DNA of 64,000 nt from Eubacterium sp. (GTDB taxonomy: Bacteria > Bacillota > Clostridia > Peptostreptococcales > Anaerovoracaceae), in contig JAFWJS010000035.1 of the NCBI GenBank assembly GCA_017511535.1, positions 118,712-182,711 on the forward strand. Direction: 5' to 3'. The notes beneath the pieces are model-generated. The model did not search any database. It was not told the origin of the DNA and saw nothing but the letters and a program-made list of their open reading frames with translations. The translations under genes were made by a program, and so were the position numbers. Positions 16,713-25,131 of this stretch are shown one piece after another (within the stretch, counting starts at the first letter, position 1; each line of letters starts with the position of its first letter).

Positions 16713-19700
16713 ATGCTGAACATCTATTATGGACGGGAATCCGTCGACAGGGAAAAGTTCATATACGAAGAGATAACGAGAAGAGGCTTCAGTGCTTCTT
16801 CTCCTGTTATTGTGCTCGTTCCGGACCAGTATACGCTGGAAGCTGAGCGGCAGGCGTTCCGTGTCACGGTTAAAGAAGCACTCATCGGTCTTGACGTGTA
16901 CAGCATATCGAGACTCGGTCACAACGTTCTGTCCAAAGTCGGTCAGGGCAGCATACAGTTCATCGATAAATACGGCCGCCAGATGCTTCTCACAGGCATA
17001 ATGTCGGATCTTAAGGATGATCTTCTGGTGTACGGAGGAAACGTCAGGAAGCCCGCGTTCATAGAGATGGTGAACGATTACATCTCAAGTCTTAAACAGT
17101 ACAGCGTGTCGCCGGAAGCCCTGGAAGAACTCGCTTCAGGCCTTCATGAGAACGACGTGCTCGGAATGAAGATGAGAGATATCGCGAAGATCTATTCGGA
17201 ATATGACAAGGCCATAAAGGGCAGATATACAGATTCAGAAGACTATGTAGACCTGTTTATATCCAAGGCTGAGCAGTCAGATATGCTCGCCGGGGCATCA
17301 GTATGGGTCTACGGCTTCGACAGCTTCGCGCCTAAGTCACTTAAGGTGCTCGGGATGCTCATGAAGCTGTGCCCTGAAGTAAACGTGGTGCTCGCATATG
17401 ACAGAGGGGCAGGAGATGAAGATCTGTTCGACCTTACAGGGCAGGTCATGAACAATCTCAAAGCTGCCGCGGAAGAAAACAGTGCTCAGATCGGCAGGAT
17501 CACGTCGATAAAAAAAGCTTTTCCTGACGGCAGATATGACATAACAGATACGGCTCCGGAAATAAAGCATATCGAGCATGAGCTGTTTTCCGCAGCGCCG
17601 GGAGTCATGCGGACAGAGGGGAATGAAAGCATAACTGTCACCGAAGCAGCGAACTACTACAACGAGGCAGAGTCAGCGGCGGCATTCATTCTTCACCTTA
17701 TCAGGGATAAAGGATACAGATACCGCGATATCGCGGTCATCTGCAATGACACAGGAGACCTTCAGGCTGCTCTCGCGAGGGCTTTTGACGAATACGGTAT
17801 ACCGAGCTTTCTGGACAAGAAGAGAAGCGTTTCGGAGTCGGGAGCCGCGGCATATGTCATATCCATGATCACGGCGTGCGTCAGGGGGATGCGTACGCGG
17901 GATATAATACGGACACTCAAGACAGGTCTTTCAGTTCTGGATCAGGATGAGACAGAGAAACTTGAGAATTATGCGATAAGCTACAAGATAGATAGAAACA
18001 GATGGAAGAAGAAGTTCAGCTACGGTGCTGAGCAGTATGGCGAGAATGGACTCGCGGAGCTGGAAGAGTACCGCTCCAGGGTCATGGATCAGCTCGGCAG
18101 GCTGGACGCCATACTGAGGAAAAAGCAGACCACAGCAGAGTTTCTCGCTGATCTGTACAGATTCCTTACAGAAGACGCCGGACTCACCGTAAAGCTGGCG
18201 AATCTGATGGACGCGCAGACGGAAGCCGGGCTGAGAGATCTGGCTGATGAGACAAGACAGATCTGGAAGATGATGATATCGATCATGGACCAGATCAATA
18301 ATATAATGGGAGAGACGCAGTTTGATGCGGAAGTGTTCCTGCAGCTCTTCACGGTCGGGCTGAAACAGGCGGAGATCGGCCTTATGCCGACGTCTCCTGA
18401 CGACCTTATGATCGGCACGATGCAGAGGACCAGAGTAGGCAGAGTCAAAGCAGTCGTAGTTGTCGGCGCGAACGACGGGATAATACCTCAAGGCGGAGCG
18501 CACGAGGGACTATTTGCCGAACAGGAAGACGAGAGACTGGCCGAGACCGGGTTTGAGGCGTGCAGGTCTGAACAGGTAAGACGCCAGGAAGAGAGGCTCG
18601 CCATATACAGGAACCTGAGCAGGCCTGAGTCGGAGCTTTGGATAAGCTATACAGCGGCAGACCAGACAGGAGGACAGCTGAGGCCTTCTGAGCTCATAGA
18701 AGATATACTCAGGATCTTTCCGGATATCAGAGTCAGAAGGGACATTCTGAATACAGGAAAAGCGGAAGATCTGATCTCAGGAAAGACAAGTACTCTGAGA
18801 CACATGACGGAGGCTTTTGTTCAGGAAACGAACGGGCTGGAAAAAGATCCGGTCTGGGACGACGTGATGTGCTGGTACCGCGCGAATGAGCCGGAGAAAG
18901 CCGCCGCGGTGGCAGAAGGGCTGAAGTTCCAGAACAGGGCAGGAAGCATAGGAAGAGAGCTTGCGGACATAATGTTTTCCGGAAGAGGACGCGACTCGCT
19001 GAGCGTGTCCAGGCTGGAGAAGTACGCGAAATGCCCGTTTTCGTTCTACGTGCAGTTCGGACTGAAGCCTGAGGAAAGACAGATATTCGAGGCAGGATCC
19101 CGCGAGATCGGCGACGTATATCATGAGTCGCTTATGGAGATCACCCAGAAGCTCACGGACGAAGGGATCTGGGACAGCATAACGCCGGAGCAGATAAAAG
19201 ACCTTGCGAGGAGCACGGTAAGAGCTAAGAAAGAGGATTTCGGCGGCGGTGTGCTCGGATACTCCGGAGGCGACAGTTATCTGGCGGATCGTGCGGAGCA
19301 GACTGTTGAAGACGCGGTGAACGTTCTTGTGAGCCATGCGAGAGCCGGGAAGATACAGGAGAGCCGCTATGAAGAAGAATTCGGGCGTCACAGACGAATC
19401 AGGCCTGTAGAAGTCGACGCAGGCGGCAGGAAGATATATATCGAAGGAAAGATAGACAGGCTGGACGTGCTTGAAAATGGGCGCGTCAAGATAATGGACT
19501 ACAAATCCGGGCATCAGGACTTCAACGATTCTCTCATACGAGCCGGTTACAGCCTGCAGCTGATGCTTTATCTGAAGGCCGCTGAAGAGGGAGAGCGTGA
19601 GCCTGCCGGAGTATTCTATTTCTATCTTGGAACAAAAGGTATCGATACGGCGGGGAAGAAGGATGTCGACATCACAGGAGCGACAGATCCTGACCGTATA

Positions 19701-20054
19701 AGCGAGCTCAGAGACGCCAGCATGCGCGGTCTGCTTGTGAATGACCCTGAAACTATCTCCGAAGTGCTTGGTGACGACGAATCCGGCAGGATAGCCAATA
19801 TACGCAGGAAGAAAGACGGAGAATATACCGGAGCGGATGGAAGCGCTGTCCTGGATGAGGAAAGCTTCCACGATCTCCAGAGCGCTGTAGACGACAAGAT
19901 AGAAGAACTGGTGCAGGGCATCAGCGACGGAAAGATCGACATCAGGCCGATGCGCCAGAAGAGGGTCAACCTTGCCTGCAGATACTGTGACTATAAAGGG
20001 ATATGCAGATTTGACACCGGCTTCAGAGGATGCACGTTCAATATAATAAAATAG
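16713..20054 (+). CDS. addB: AddB-like nuclease subunit (PD-(D/E)XK, 4Fe-4S) without P-loop
   Basis: AddB is the nuclease/Chi-scanning partner of AddA in double-strand break repair. The 1113-residue protein starts like AddB (VIVLVPDQYTLEAERQAF) and ends with the iron-sulphur nuclease domain: Cys774 (KYAKCPFSFYV), GKIDRLDV, KIMDYKSG, and Cys1089, Cys1092 and Cys1098 in CRYCDYKGIC. This reproduces the C...CX2CX5C pattern of AddB. The N-terminal segment IYYGRESVDREKF stands where B. subtilis AddB has a Walker A P-loop, so ATP binding there appears lost. No addA is adjacent; the next feature is a tRNA. AAAGGTG precedes ATG 16713. Confidence 0.88.
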   Translation: MLNIYYGRESVDREKFIYEEITRRGFSASSPVIVLVPDQYTLEAERQAFRVTVKEALIGLDVYSISRLGHNVLSKVGQGSIQFIDKYGRQMLLTGIMSDLKDDLLVYGGNVRKPAFIEMVNDYISSLKQYSVSPEALEELASGLHENDVLGMKMRDIAKIYSEYDKAIKGRYTDSEDYVDLFISKAEQSDMLAGASVWVYGFDSFAPKSLKVLGMLMKLCPEVNVVLAYDRGAGDEDLFDLTGQVMNNLKAAAEENSAQIGRITSIKKAFPDGRYDITDTAPEIKHIEHELFSAAPGVMRTEGNESITVTEAANYYNEAESAAAFILHLIRDKGYRYRDIAVICNDTGDLQAALARAFDEYGIPSFLDKKRSVSESGAAAYVISMITACVRGMRTRDIIRTLKTGLSVLDQDETEKLENYAISYKIDRNRWKKKFSYGAEQYGENGLAELEEYRSRVMDQLGRLDAILRKKQTTAEFLADLYRFLTEDAGLTVKLANLMDAQTEAGLRDLADETRQIWKMMISIMDQINNIMGETQFDAEVFLQLFTVGLKQAEIGLMPTSPDDLMIGTMQRTRVGRVKAVVVVGANDGIIPQGGAHEGLFAEQEDERLAETGFEACRSEQVRRQEERLAIYRNLSRPESELWISYTAADQTGGQLRPSELIEDILRIFPDIRVRRDILNTGKAEDLISGKTSTLRHMTEAFVQETNGLEKDPVWDDVMCWYRANEPEKAAAVAEGLKFQNRAGSIGRELADIMFSGRGRDSLSVSRLEKYAKCPFSFYVQFGLKPEERQIFEAGSREIGDVYHESLMEITQKLTDEGIWDSITPEQIKDLARSTVRAKKEDFGGGVLGYSGGDSYLADRAEQTVEDAVNVLVSHARAGKIQESRYEEEFGRHRRIRPVEVDAGGRKIYIEGKIDRLDVLENGRVKIMDYKSGHQDFNDSLIRAGYSLQLMLYLKAAEEGEREPAGVFYFYLGTKGIDTAGKKDVDITGATDPDRISELRDASMRGLLVNDPETISEVLGDDESGRIANIRRKKDGEYTGADGSAVLDEESFHDLQSAVDDKIEELVQGISDGKIDIRPMRQKRVNLACRYCDYKGICRFDTGFRGCTFNIIK

Positions 20055-20078
20055 CGGTGCTGCGCCGCATTATATCGT

Positions 20079-20108
20079 TTGACGGAAGCGGGACCGGTGT
20101 GGTAAAAT
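20079..20108 (+). promoter_or_regulatory. Promoter for tRNA-Thr
   Basis: TTGACG (20079-20084) and TAAAAT (20103-20108) are 18 bases apart and about 35 bases upstream of the tRNA. Confidence 0.6.
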
Positions 20109-20143
20109 AACATTCGCAGTGCATGAGGCGCTGCGTGTGATAT

Positions 20144-20219
20144 GCTTCCGTGGCTCAGTCGGTAGAGCAGCGCATTCGTAACGCGCAGGTCGCCGGTTCA
20201 AGTCCGGCCGGGAGCTCCA
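20144..20219 (+). tRNA. tRNA-Thr (anticodon CGU)
   Basis: A 76-base cloverleaf with acceptor stem GCTTCCG / CGGGAGC (one T-G wobble), D arm GCTC...GAGC, anticodon loop TTCGTAA with CGT at 20177-20179, T arm GCCGG-TTCAAGT-CCGGC, discriminator T and an encoded CCA. CGU reads the threonine codon ACG. The last anticodon-stem pair is an A-C mismatch next to the loop. A terminator follows at once. Confidence 0.95.
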
Positions 20220-20250
20220 AAGGGTCTGGTTGAAACCAGCCCCTTTTTTG
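20220..20250 (+). terminator. Rho-independent terminator after tRNA-Thr
   Basis: GGGTCTGGTT and AACCAGCCCC pair around a GA centre and run into TTTTTT. Confidence 0.9.
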
Positions 20251-20289
20251 TTACGGAGAACTATACGTATCTGAGACTTCAGCATTTCT

Positions 20290-20480
20290 GGGGCAGCGGT
20301 TACCACGCTGTCACCATGCGTTCTTGGAATTCGTTCCAAAAACAGGGCTTGCGGCAGCCTTTTGGGGGCAACTGTTACCACGCTGTCACCATGCGTTCTT
20401 GGAATTCGTTCCAAAAATAGAGCTTGCGGCAGCCTTTCGGGGGTAACTGTTACCACGCTGTCACCATACACCTTTAATAT
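20290..20480. repeat. 75-bp tandem repeat, about 2.5 copies
   Basis: The segment TTACCACGCTGTCACCAT begins at 20300, 20375 and 20450, an exact 75-base period. Units 1 and 2 also share TTCTTGGAATTCGTTCCAAAAA (a palindrome-containing part) and CTTGCGGCAGCC; unit 3 diverges after CACCAT. No CRISPR-like repeat/spacer alternation is seen. The array lies between the tRNA terminator and the end of the por operon, with no gene in it. Confidence 0.9.
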
Positions 20481-20548
20481 TCGTTCCAATTGCAAGGTTT
20501 TATCTTTTTTGGAAATATGTCCATTCTATCGCTTCTCTACCACAACAA

Positions 20549-20605
20549 CAAAAAAAGAGGCAGTTTCACAATGCGTCAGTTGATTGCCTAGTGAAACAGC
20601 CTCTT
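20549..20605 (-). terminator. Terminator of the por/vor operon
   Basis: On the minus strand AAGAGGC-T-GTTTCAC pairs with GTGAAAC-T-GCCTCTT (one mismatch in 15 bp) and is followed by TTTTTTTGTTG. It lies about 65 bases after the last por gene. Confidence 0.9.
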
Positions 20606-20636
20606 CGGTATACTATTAAATAGTATTTTATTTGAG

Positions 20637-20683
20637 GTTCATTTCTATTCACATTTCTATTCAAACTTCTATTCACACTTTGC
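20637..20683 (-). repeat. Short triplicated sequence around the porB stop codon
   Basis: On the minus strand TGTGAATAGAAG, TTTGAATAGAAA and TGTGAATAGAAA follow one another with a ~13-base period. The first copy contains the GAA-TAG end of the gene. It looks like recent slippage that kept the stop codon. Confidence 0.7.
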
Positions 20684-21598
20684 GAGAAGTTTTTCCCACT
20701 TCATATCTACGTATTTCTGCGCATCTTCTATCATCCACTCATTTCCCGGAAGGAACATATGCTTGAATCTTCCCTGTTTCTCGAGGAACCTCTCGACAGG
20801 AAGTTTTTTTCTGGGTTCATAGGTCAGATGCCATTCGCCTTCCACGATCTCGTACATTGGCCATACACATGTGTCGACTGCAAGCTTACAGATCTCAGCC
20901 AGGTCAGAAGCGTCGTAGCGCCATCCGCGCGGACATGGGGCCAGTACGTTCAGGAAGCATGGGCCTTCGGTATATATCGCCTTGTGTGCCTTGGCGTACA
21001 GATCACGCATATCCGTATACATAGTCGTCTGTGCGGCGTACGGGATATTATGCGCTGCGATTATCGCGGTCAGGTCTTTCTTGTCCTGGTTCTTGCCGTA
21101 GCTTTCTGTTCCGACAGGGGAAGTCGTCGTGTTGGCGAATCTCGGAGTAGATGATGAACGCTGTATACCGGTGTTCATGTAAGCCTCGTTGTCGTAGCAG
21201 ACATATACCATGTCGTGGCCTCTTTCCATCGCTCCGGAAAGTGACTGGAGACCGATATCGTAAGTGCCGCCGTCTCCGCCGAAGCAGATGAACTTGAAGT
21301 CCTCGTCTATCTTGCCGCGCTTTTTCAACGCTTTGTAGGCAGTCTGTACGCCGCCCGTCATCGCGGCTGCGTTTTCAAAAGCGCTGTGGATGTAGCTGTC
21401 TTCGTAAGCGGTGTTCGGATATATGAAAGTCGATACCTCCAGGCAGCTCGTGGCGTTGCTTACCACCGCGCGGTCTCCTTCATCGAGAGCACGGAGCACG
21501 CTGTTGATCGCGACTCCCGCTCCGCACCCCGCGCAGAGCCTGTGGCCTGAAGCAAGGCGCGGCTTTTTGTTAAGCTGTTCTTTCAGACTGTATGCCAT
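20669..21598 (-). CDS. porB: 2-oxoacid:ferredoxin oxidoreductase, beta (TPP-binding) subunit
   Basis: The enzyme interconverts a 2-oxoacid plus CoA with an acyl-CoA, CO2 and reduced ferredoxin. This 309-residue subunit binds thiamine diphosphate: HRLCAGCGAGVAINS at the N-terminus supplies cluster cysteines, and FICFGGDGGTYDIGLQSL with VCYDNEAYMNTGIQRS is the TPP motif. The sequence is of the pyruvate-synthase PorB type, but the operon's T-box suggests a branched-chain substrate, so VorB is an alternative name. It is the last gene of a four-gene unit (gamma, delta, alpha, beta), 12 bases after alpha. Substrate cannot be decided from sequence alone. Confidence 0.9.
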   Translation of the reverse strand: MAYSLKEQLNKKPRLASGHRLCAGCGAGVAINSVLRALDEGDRAVVSNATSCLEVSTFIYPNTAYEDSYIHSAFENAAAMTGGVQTAYKALKKRGKIDEDFKFICFGGDGGTYDIGLQSLSGAMERGHDMVYVCYDNEAYMNTGIQRSSSTPRFANTTTSPVGTESYGKNQDKKDLTAIIAAHNIPYAAQTTMYTDMRDLYAKAHKAIYTEGPCFLNVLAPCPRGWRYDASDLAEICKLAVDTCVWPMYEIVEGEWHLTYEPRKKLPVERFLEKQGRFKHMFLPGNEWMIEDAQKYVDMKWEKLLAKCE

Positions 21599-21610
21599 AT
21601 CGTCTCCTCC

Positions 21611-22864
21611 TTACTTCTCCGCGGCTTCCTGAACAGCCGCATCTGACCCGGTGCCTCTGCCTGTGATGCATTCATCACCTGACTCACCGTTATCTCTTAC
21701 GCCTATGTGTCTGTAGACGTCTCCGGTATCTCCCGTTTCAGCCGCTTTCTGCAGCTCTCCGAATATGTCGGTAAACGTTTTTATCGTGACGTCTCTTCCG
21801 CCGAGGCCGTAGACATAATCGATCATCAAAGGCCTTTCAGGCGAATCGTAAAGTGCTGATCTGGTCTCAGCGAATACAGGACCTCCGCATCCGGACATAC
21901 CTTCTGATTTATCCATGGCCGCCACAGCTTTAACTCCTGTTAAAGCATCGTAGAGTTCCTGCTTAGGGAACGGACGGAACACTCTGATCTTCACGAGGCC
22001 TGCCTTGACGCCCTGCTCGCGGAGCATGTTGACGGCAGCCTTGCCTGTGCCTGCGGATGATCCGATGACTACTACGGCATACTCCGCGTCGTCCATCATG
22101 TATCTTTCAATGAGATCATAGTCTTTGCCGAAGGCTTTGCTGAATTCGGCGCCGACTTCAAGCACGACATCGTGCGCATGCTTCATCGCTTCGGCCTGAG
22201 CCTTTTTGATCTCCATATAATAGTTGCTTACTCCATAAGGGCCGACTGCCATCGTCTCGCCTTTTTTAAGGAGGTAGTGCTCAGGCTCATATTCTCCGAC
22301 GAACGCCTTGACGTCCTTATCGTCGTAAAGCGTGATGTTCTCGACGTCGTGACTTGTGATGAAGCCGTCCTGGCATATCATTATGGGGAGGCGGCACCTC
22401 TCTGCGATCGGGAACGCCTGGATATAGTTGTCATAAGCTTCCTGATTATTTTCGGAGTAGATCTGTATCCAGCCGGCGTCTCTCGCGCCCATTGAATCGG
22501 AATGGTCGCAGTTGATGTTGATAGGCCCTGTGAGCGCGCGGTTGACTACTGCCATGACGATAGGCAGCCTGTCTGACGCCGCTACGTAAAGCAGCTCCCA
22601 CATGAGGGCGAATCCTGCAGAAGACGTTGCCGTTATGGCGCGAGCGCCGGCGGCGGACGCGCCGATACATGTAGACATAGCTGAGTGTTCGGATTCTACA
22701 GGGACGAATTCTGTCTGCACCTGTCCGTTCGCGACGTAGCTTGAGAAATACTGAGGTATCTCTGTGGAAGGGGTGATAGGATATGTTCCCATGACGTCAG
22801 GATCGATCTGCTTCATCGCGTAGGCGATAGCTTCGTTCCCGCTCATCCTTTCTCTTCTGGACAT
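21611..22864 (-). CDS. porA: 2-oxoacid:ferredoxin oxidoreductase, alpha subunit
   Basis: This 417-residue subunit carries the TPP pyrimidine-binding and transketolase-like domains. Clear PorA segments are GTYPITPSTEIPQYFS, EFVPVESEHSAMS, GARAITATSSAGFALM and ENNQEAYDN. The C-terminal domain shows VVVIGSSAGTGKAAVN and VRVFRPFPKQELYD. The last ~35 residues are acidic and not conserved. The start abuts the delta stop (22865). It works with gamma, delta and beta in one complex; single-chain Nif J-type enzymes are not present here. Confidence 0.92.
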   Translation of the reverse strand: MSRRERMSGNEAIAYAMKQIDPDVMGTYPITPSTEIPQYFSSYVANGQVQTEFVPVESEHSAMSTCIGASAAGARAITATSSAGFALMWELLYVAASDRLPIVMAVVNRALTGPININCDHSDSMGARDAGWIQIYSENNQEAYDNYIQAFPIAERCRLPIMICQDGFITSHDVENITLYDDKDVKAFVGEYEPEHYLLKKGETMAVGPYGVSNYYMEIKKAQAEAMKHAHDVVLEVGAEFSKAFGKDYDLIERYMMDDAEYAVVVIGSSAGTGKAAVNMLREQGVKAGLVKIRVFRPFPKQELYDALTGVKAVAAMDKSEGMSGCGGPVFAETRSALYDSPERPLMIDYVYGLGGRDVTIKTFTDIFGELQKAAETGDTGDVYRHIGVRDNGESGDECITGRGTGSDAAVQEAAEK

Positions 22865-23173
22865 TTATTCCTCCCCCTTTCTCTTCATCGTTATCGCGCC
22901 GAAAGGGCAGACCTTGGCACAGATGCCGCAGCCTTTACAGTAATTCAGGTCCATTCCCGACATCTTTCCGTCGACGATCCTGATCGAAGCGTCAGGACAG
23001 TACGGCGCGCAGAGAAGACACTGCTTGCATTTCGCGCTTTCCCAGTCAGGAGTCTCGACGCGCCATTCGCCTGTCATGACAAGGCGCGACGTTGCCGGCT
23101 CATAGATCTCGGCGCCCGGTGTCATCTCCTGCCAGGAGCCGTTTTCATGGATATCTTTTGCTGATCTGAACAT
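22865..23173 (-). CDS. porD: 2-oxoacid:ferredoxin oxidoreductase, delta (2x4Fe-4S) subunit
   Basis: A 102-residue ferredoxin-like subunit that passes electrons to external ferredoxin. Two classic 4Fe-4S motifs are seen: CKQCLLCAPYCP and CKGCGICAKVCP. The N-terminal ~45 residues (EMTPGAEIYEPATS, GEWRVETP) match the PorD extension. It lies between gamma and alpha in the usual order. Confidence 0.93.
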   Translation of the reverse strand: MFRSAKDIHENGSWQEMTPGAEIYEPATSRLVMTGEWRVETPDWESAKCKQCLLCAPYCPDASIRIVDGKMSGMDLNYCKGCGICAKVCPFGAITMKRKGEE

Positions 23174-23196
23174 TATTGATATAACCTCCCGGCCTG

Positions 23197-23784
23197 TCAG
23201 CCTACTCTTACCTGATCCATCGCCTGCCTGAGAGCTTTCATATTGCCCTCGACGACTTCAGGCTTGGTACGGAATTTATGTTTGAACGATTCCTCCATGT
23301 CTTTCAGGAATCGGTTCTGTTTTACGAGACCGCTCACTTTCACCACCGCCGCAAGCATAGGCGTGTTCGGGATGTTTTTCCCGATCGTCTCAAGTGAGAT
23401 GCTTGCTGCATCGACAGTGCAGACACGTCCCTTGTAGCCGTCCAGCTCACGCCTGATCTCACTTGGCGTCCTGGTGGTATTCACTATGATCGCGCCTTCT
23501 TCGGAAAGACCGGCTGTCACGTCGACTGACTCGATCAGAGTCTCGTCTACCACTACGACATAGTCAGGGAAGTAAATGTTGGAGTGCACCAGATTCGGTG
23601 TATCTGAGATACGGTTGTAAGCCGTGATAGGCGCGCCCATTCTCTCCGGGCCGTACTCAGGGAATCCCTGGACTTCCTTTCCGGAGTTGAAGCAGACGTC
23701 TGCCAGAAGCAGACATGCTGTCTTGGCGCCCTGTCCGCCTCTTCCGTGCCATCTGATCTCAACAGCTTTACTCTTACTGCTCAT
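23197..23784 (-). CDS. porG: 2-oxoacid:ferredoxin oxidoreductase, gamma subunit
   Basis: The first gene of the operon, 195 residues, belongs to the gamma/POR_N-like family: EIRWHGRGGQGAKTACLLLAD, GFPEYGPERMGAPITAYNRI and VVVDETLIESVDV. It helps bind CoA and assemble the complex. AGGAGG lies just upstream, and the T-box terminator hairpin ends about 17 bases before the start codon, so expression depends on readthrough. Confidence 0.93.
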   Translation of the reverse strand: MSSKSKAVEIRWHGRGGQGAKTACLLLADVCFNSGKEVQGFPEYGPERMGAPITAYNRISDTPNLVHSNIYFPDYVVVVDETLIESVDVTAGLSEEGAIIVNTTRTPSEIRRELDGYKGRVCTVDAASISLETIGKNIPNTPMLAAVVKVSGLVKQNRFLKDMEESFKHKFRTKPEVVEGNMKALRQAMDQVRVG

Positions 23785-23796
23785 TTTTCCTCCTAA

Positions 23797-24057
23797 AATA
23801 AAATCCGTCCTGTATCAGGACGGATGTAATGGACCGTTTATAAACCACCTGCTACAATACGCATACTATCATATGCTCTCCTGATAACGGGGGAGGACCG
23901 TCGCGGCTTACTTTATATGTTTTCTGCCGTGCGGCTCGGGAGTGATGTTCAGCTCAGAGCTACTCTCGGTACCGGGCTCTCACCATCCCCGGCTCGCTTG
24001 TTCCTTCTCGCTTCTGACTTACTGTCTCCGTCATAGCCTTTGACTGCATTCAGTTGT
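23797..24057 (-). promoter_or_regulatory. T-box leader (tRNA-sensing riboswitch), likely tRNA-Ile, for the por operon
   Basis: Read on the minus strand, the leader has a Stem I region (GAGCCGGGGATGGTGAGAG ... CTGAACATCACTCCCGAGC). The specifier position after TGAAC reads ATC at 23946-23944, the isoleucine codon, followed by the usual A. Further down an AGGTGGTTTATAAACGG segment fits the antiterminator with the TGGT that pairs with the tRNA 3' end (23847-23844). The leader ends in a strong terminator, ATCCGTCCTG / CAGGACGGAT with T-rich tail (23803-23825). The bulge after TGGT is a few bases longer than the canonical TGGNACC. Uncharged tRNA-Ile would allow readthrough. Confidence 0.85.
23801..23825 (-). 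terminator. Regulated terminator of the T-box leader
   Basis: ATCCGTCCTG and CAGGACGGAT pair perfectly over 10 bp with an ATA loop, followed by TTTTATTTT on the minus strand. Confidence 0.9.
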
Positions 24058-24063
24058 ATAACC

Positions 24064-24092
24064 ATATTACTTTACTGAAGCAGAAAAGTCAA
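24064..24092 (-). promoter_or_regulatory. Promoter of the T-box/por operon
   Basis: TTGACT (24092-24087) and TAATAT (24069-24064) with a 17-base spacer. It is divergent from the hydrolase promoter at 24107. Confidence 0.8.
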
Positions 24093-24106
24093 GTCCACTT
24101 CTCTTG

Positions 24107-24135
24107 TTTACAGAGCCGCGAAAAGACAGTAAAAT
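24107..24135 (+). promoter_or_regulatory. Promoter for the alpha/beta hydrolase gene
   Basis: TTTACA (24107-24112) and TAAAAT (24130-24135), 17 bases apart, ~50 bases before ATG 24187. Confidence 0.7.
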
Positions 24136-24186
24136 AAGGTAAGGAAGCAGCGTCCGCCTGGATGCGGACCGGAGAAGGAGAAAATC

Positions 24187-25113
24187 ATGAGAAACGATAT
24201 ATATTATCCGTCGGTTGACGGCGAGACCACTATCCACGCGATAGAATGGATCCCGGAAGGTGATCCTGTGGCAGTGCTTCAGCTTGTCCACGGTATGACT
24301 GAGTTTATCGGGAGATACGATGAATTCGCAGGTTATCTTGCAGAGCGCGGCTTTTATGTCGTCGGGAATGATCATCTCGGACACGGCGAGTCAGTGAAGG
24401 ATGAGAGCCGGTATGGATTTTTCAGGGAGAAAAACGGGAACAGGACTTTACTGGAGGATATGGAGACACTTCGCCAGATGTCGTCGGAAAATTACCCGGA
24501 CGTACCGTACTTCCTGCTTGGCCACAGCATGGGGTCGTTCCTTGCGAGACAGTTTGTCGCCAGACATGGAGACAAGCTGGCCGGAGCCGTTATCATGGGG
24601 ACAGGGACCACGCCGGAAGCGACGCTGAAGACCGGAAGAGCGTTATGCATGATGATAGCTGCAGTGAAGGGCTGGAAATACAGAAGCAGGCTGGTGTATG
24701 ACATCGTGTCCAGCGGGAACAACAAGAGGATCCCAGACGCGAAGAATCCGGCAGAGTGGCTTTCAAAGAATGAAGAGAATAAAGCGGCATATCTCGCCGA
24801 TCCGAAGTGCACTTTCAGATTCACGGTAAACGGCTACTACAATATGTTTTACAGCATCAGCGACTGCCAGAAGAAAGCTACAGCGGCCAGGATACCTAAG
24901 GATCTGCCTGTGCTGCTCGTTTCAGGCGCCGAGGATCCTATAGGACAGTACGGCGAAGGGGTAAAGCGCGCGTATGAACTATACAGGAAAGCCGGCATAC
25001 GTGATCTGAAGATGAAACTGTATGAGGGTGACCGTCATGAGATCCTGAATGAACTGGACCGTGAGACGGTCTATGAAGATCTGTATGAATGGTTCCGGGA
25101 GCATATGAAATAG
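24187..25113 (+). CDS. Alpha/beta hydrolase (monoacylglycerol-lipase-like)
   Basis: A 308-residue cytoplasmic serine hydrolase of the Hydrolase_4/lysophospholipase type. LVHGMTEFIGRYDEFA gives the oxyanion loop, FLLGHSMGSFLARQF the nucleophile elbow (GHSMG), PVLLVSGAEDPIG the acidic residue region and EGDRHEILNE the catalytic His. The N-terminus (PSVDGETTIHAIEWIPEG) is typical of monoglyceride lipases and similar esterases. No signal peptide. It is a single-gene unit with its own promoter and terminator. The natural ester substrate is unknown. Confidence 0.88.
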   Translation: MRNDIYYPSVDGETTIHAIEWIPEGDPVAVLQLVHGMTEFIGRYDEFAGYLAERGFYVVGNDHLGHGESVKDESRYGFFREKNGNRTLLEDMETLRQMSSENYPDVPYFLLGHSMGSFLARQFVARHGDKLAGAVIMGTGTTPEATLKTGRALCMMIAAVKGWKYRSRLVYDIVSSGNNKRIPDAKNPAEWLSKNEENKAAYLADPKCTFRFTVNGYYNMFYSISDCQKKATAARIPKDLPVLLVSGAEDPIGQYGEGVKRAYELYRKAGIRDLKMKLYEGDRHEILNELDRETVYEDLYEWFREHMK

Positions 25114-25131
25114 CTGATATAAGGACACAAT

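Noticed and set aside
20290-20480. CRISPR array
   Set aside because: The 75-base units are contiguous and similar over most of their length, without unique spacers, and no cas genes are nearby.
20070-20495. A 141-codon minus-strand frame over the tRNA and the tandem repeat
   Set aside because: It is the antisense of tRNA-Thr plus a 75-base (25-codon) repeat, which keeps the frame open; it gives the familiar spurious RPDLNRRPARYECAALP-type protein and has no ribosome site.
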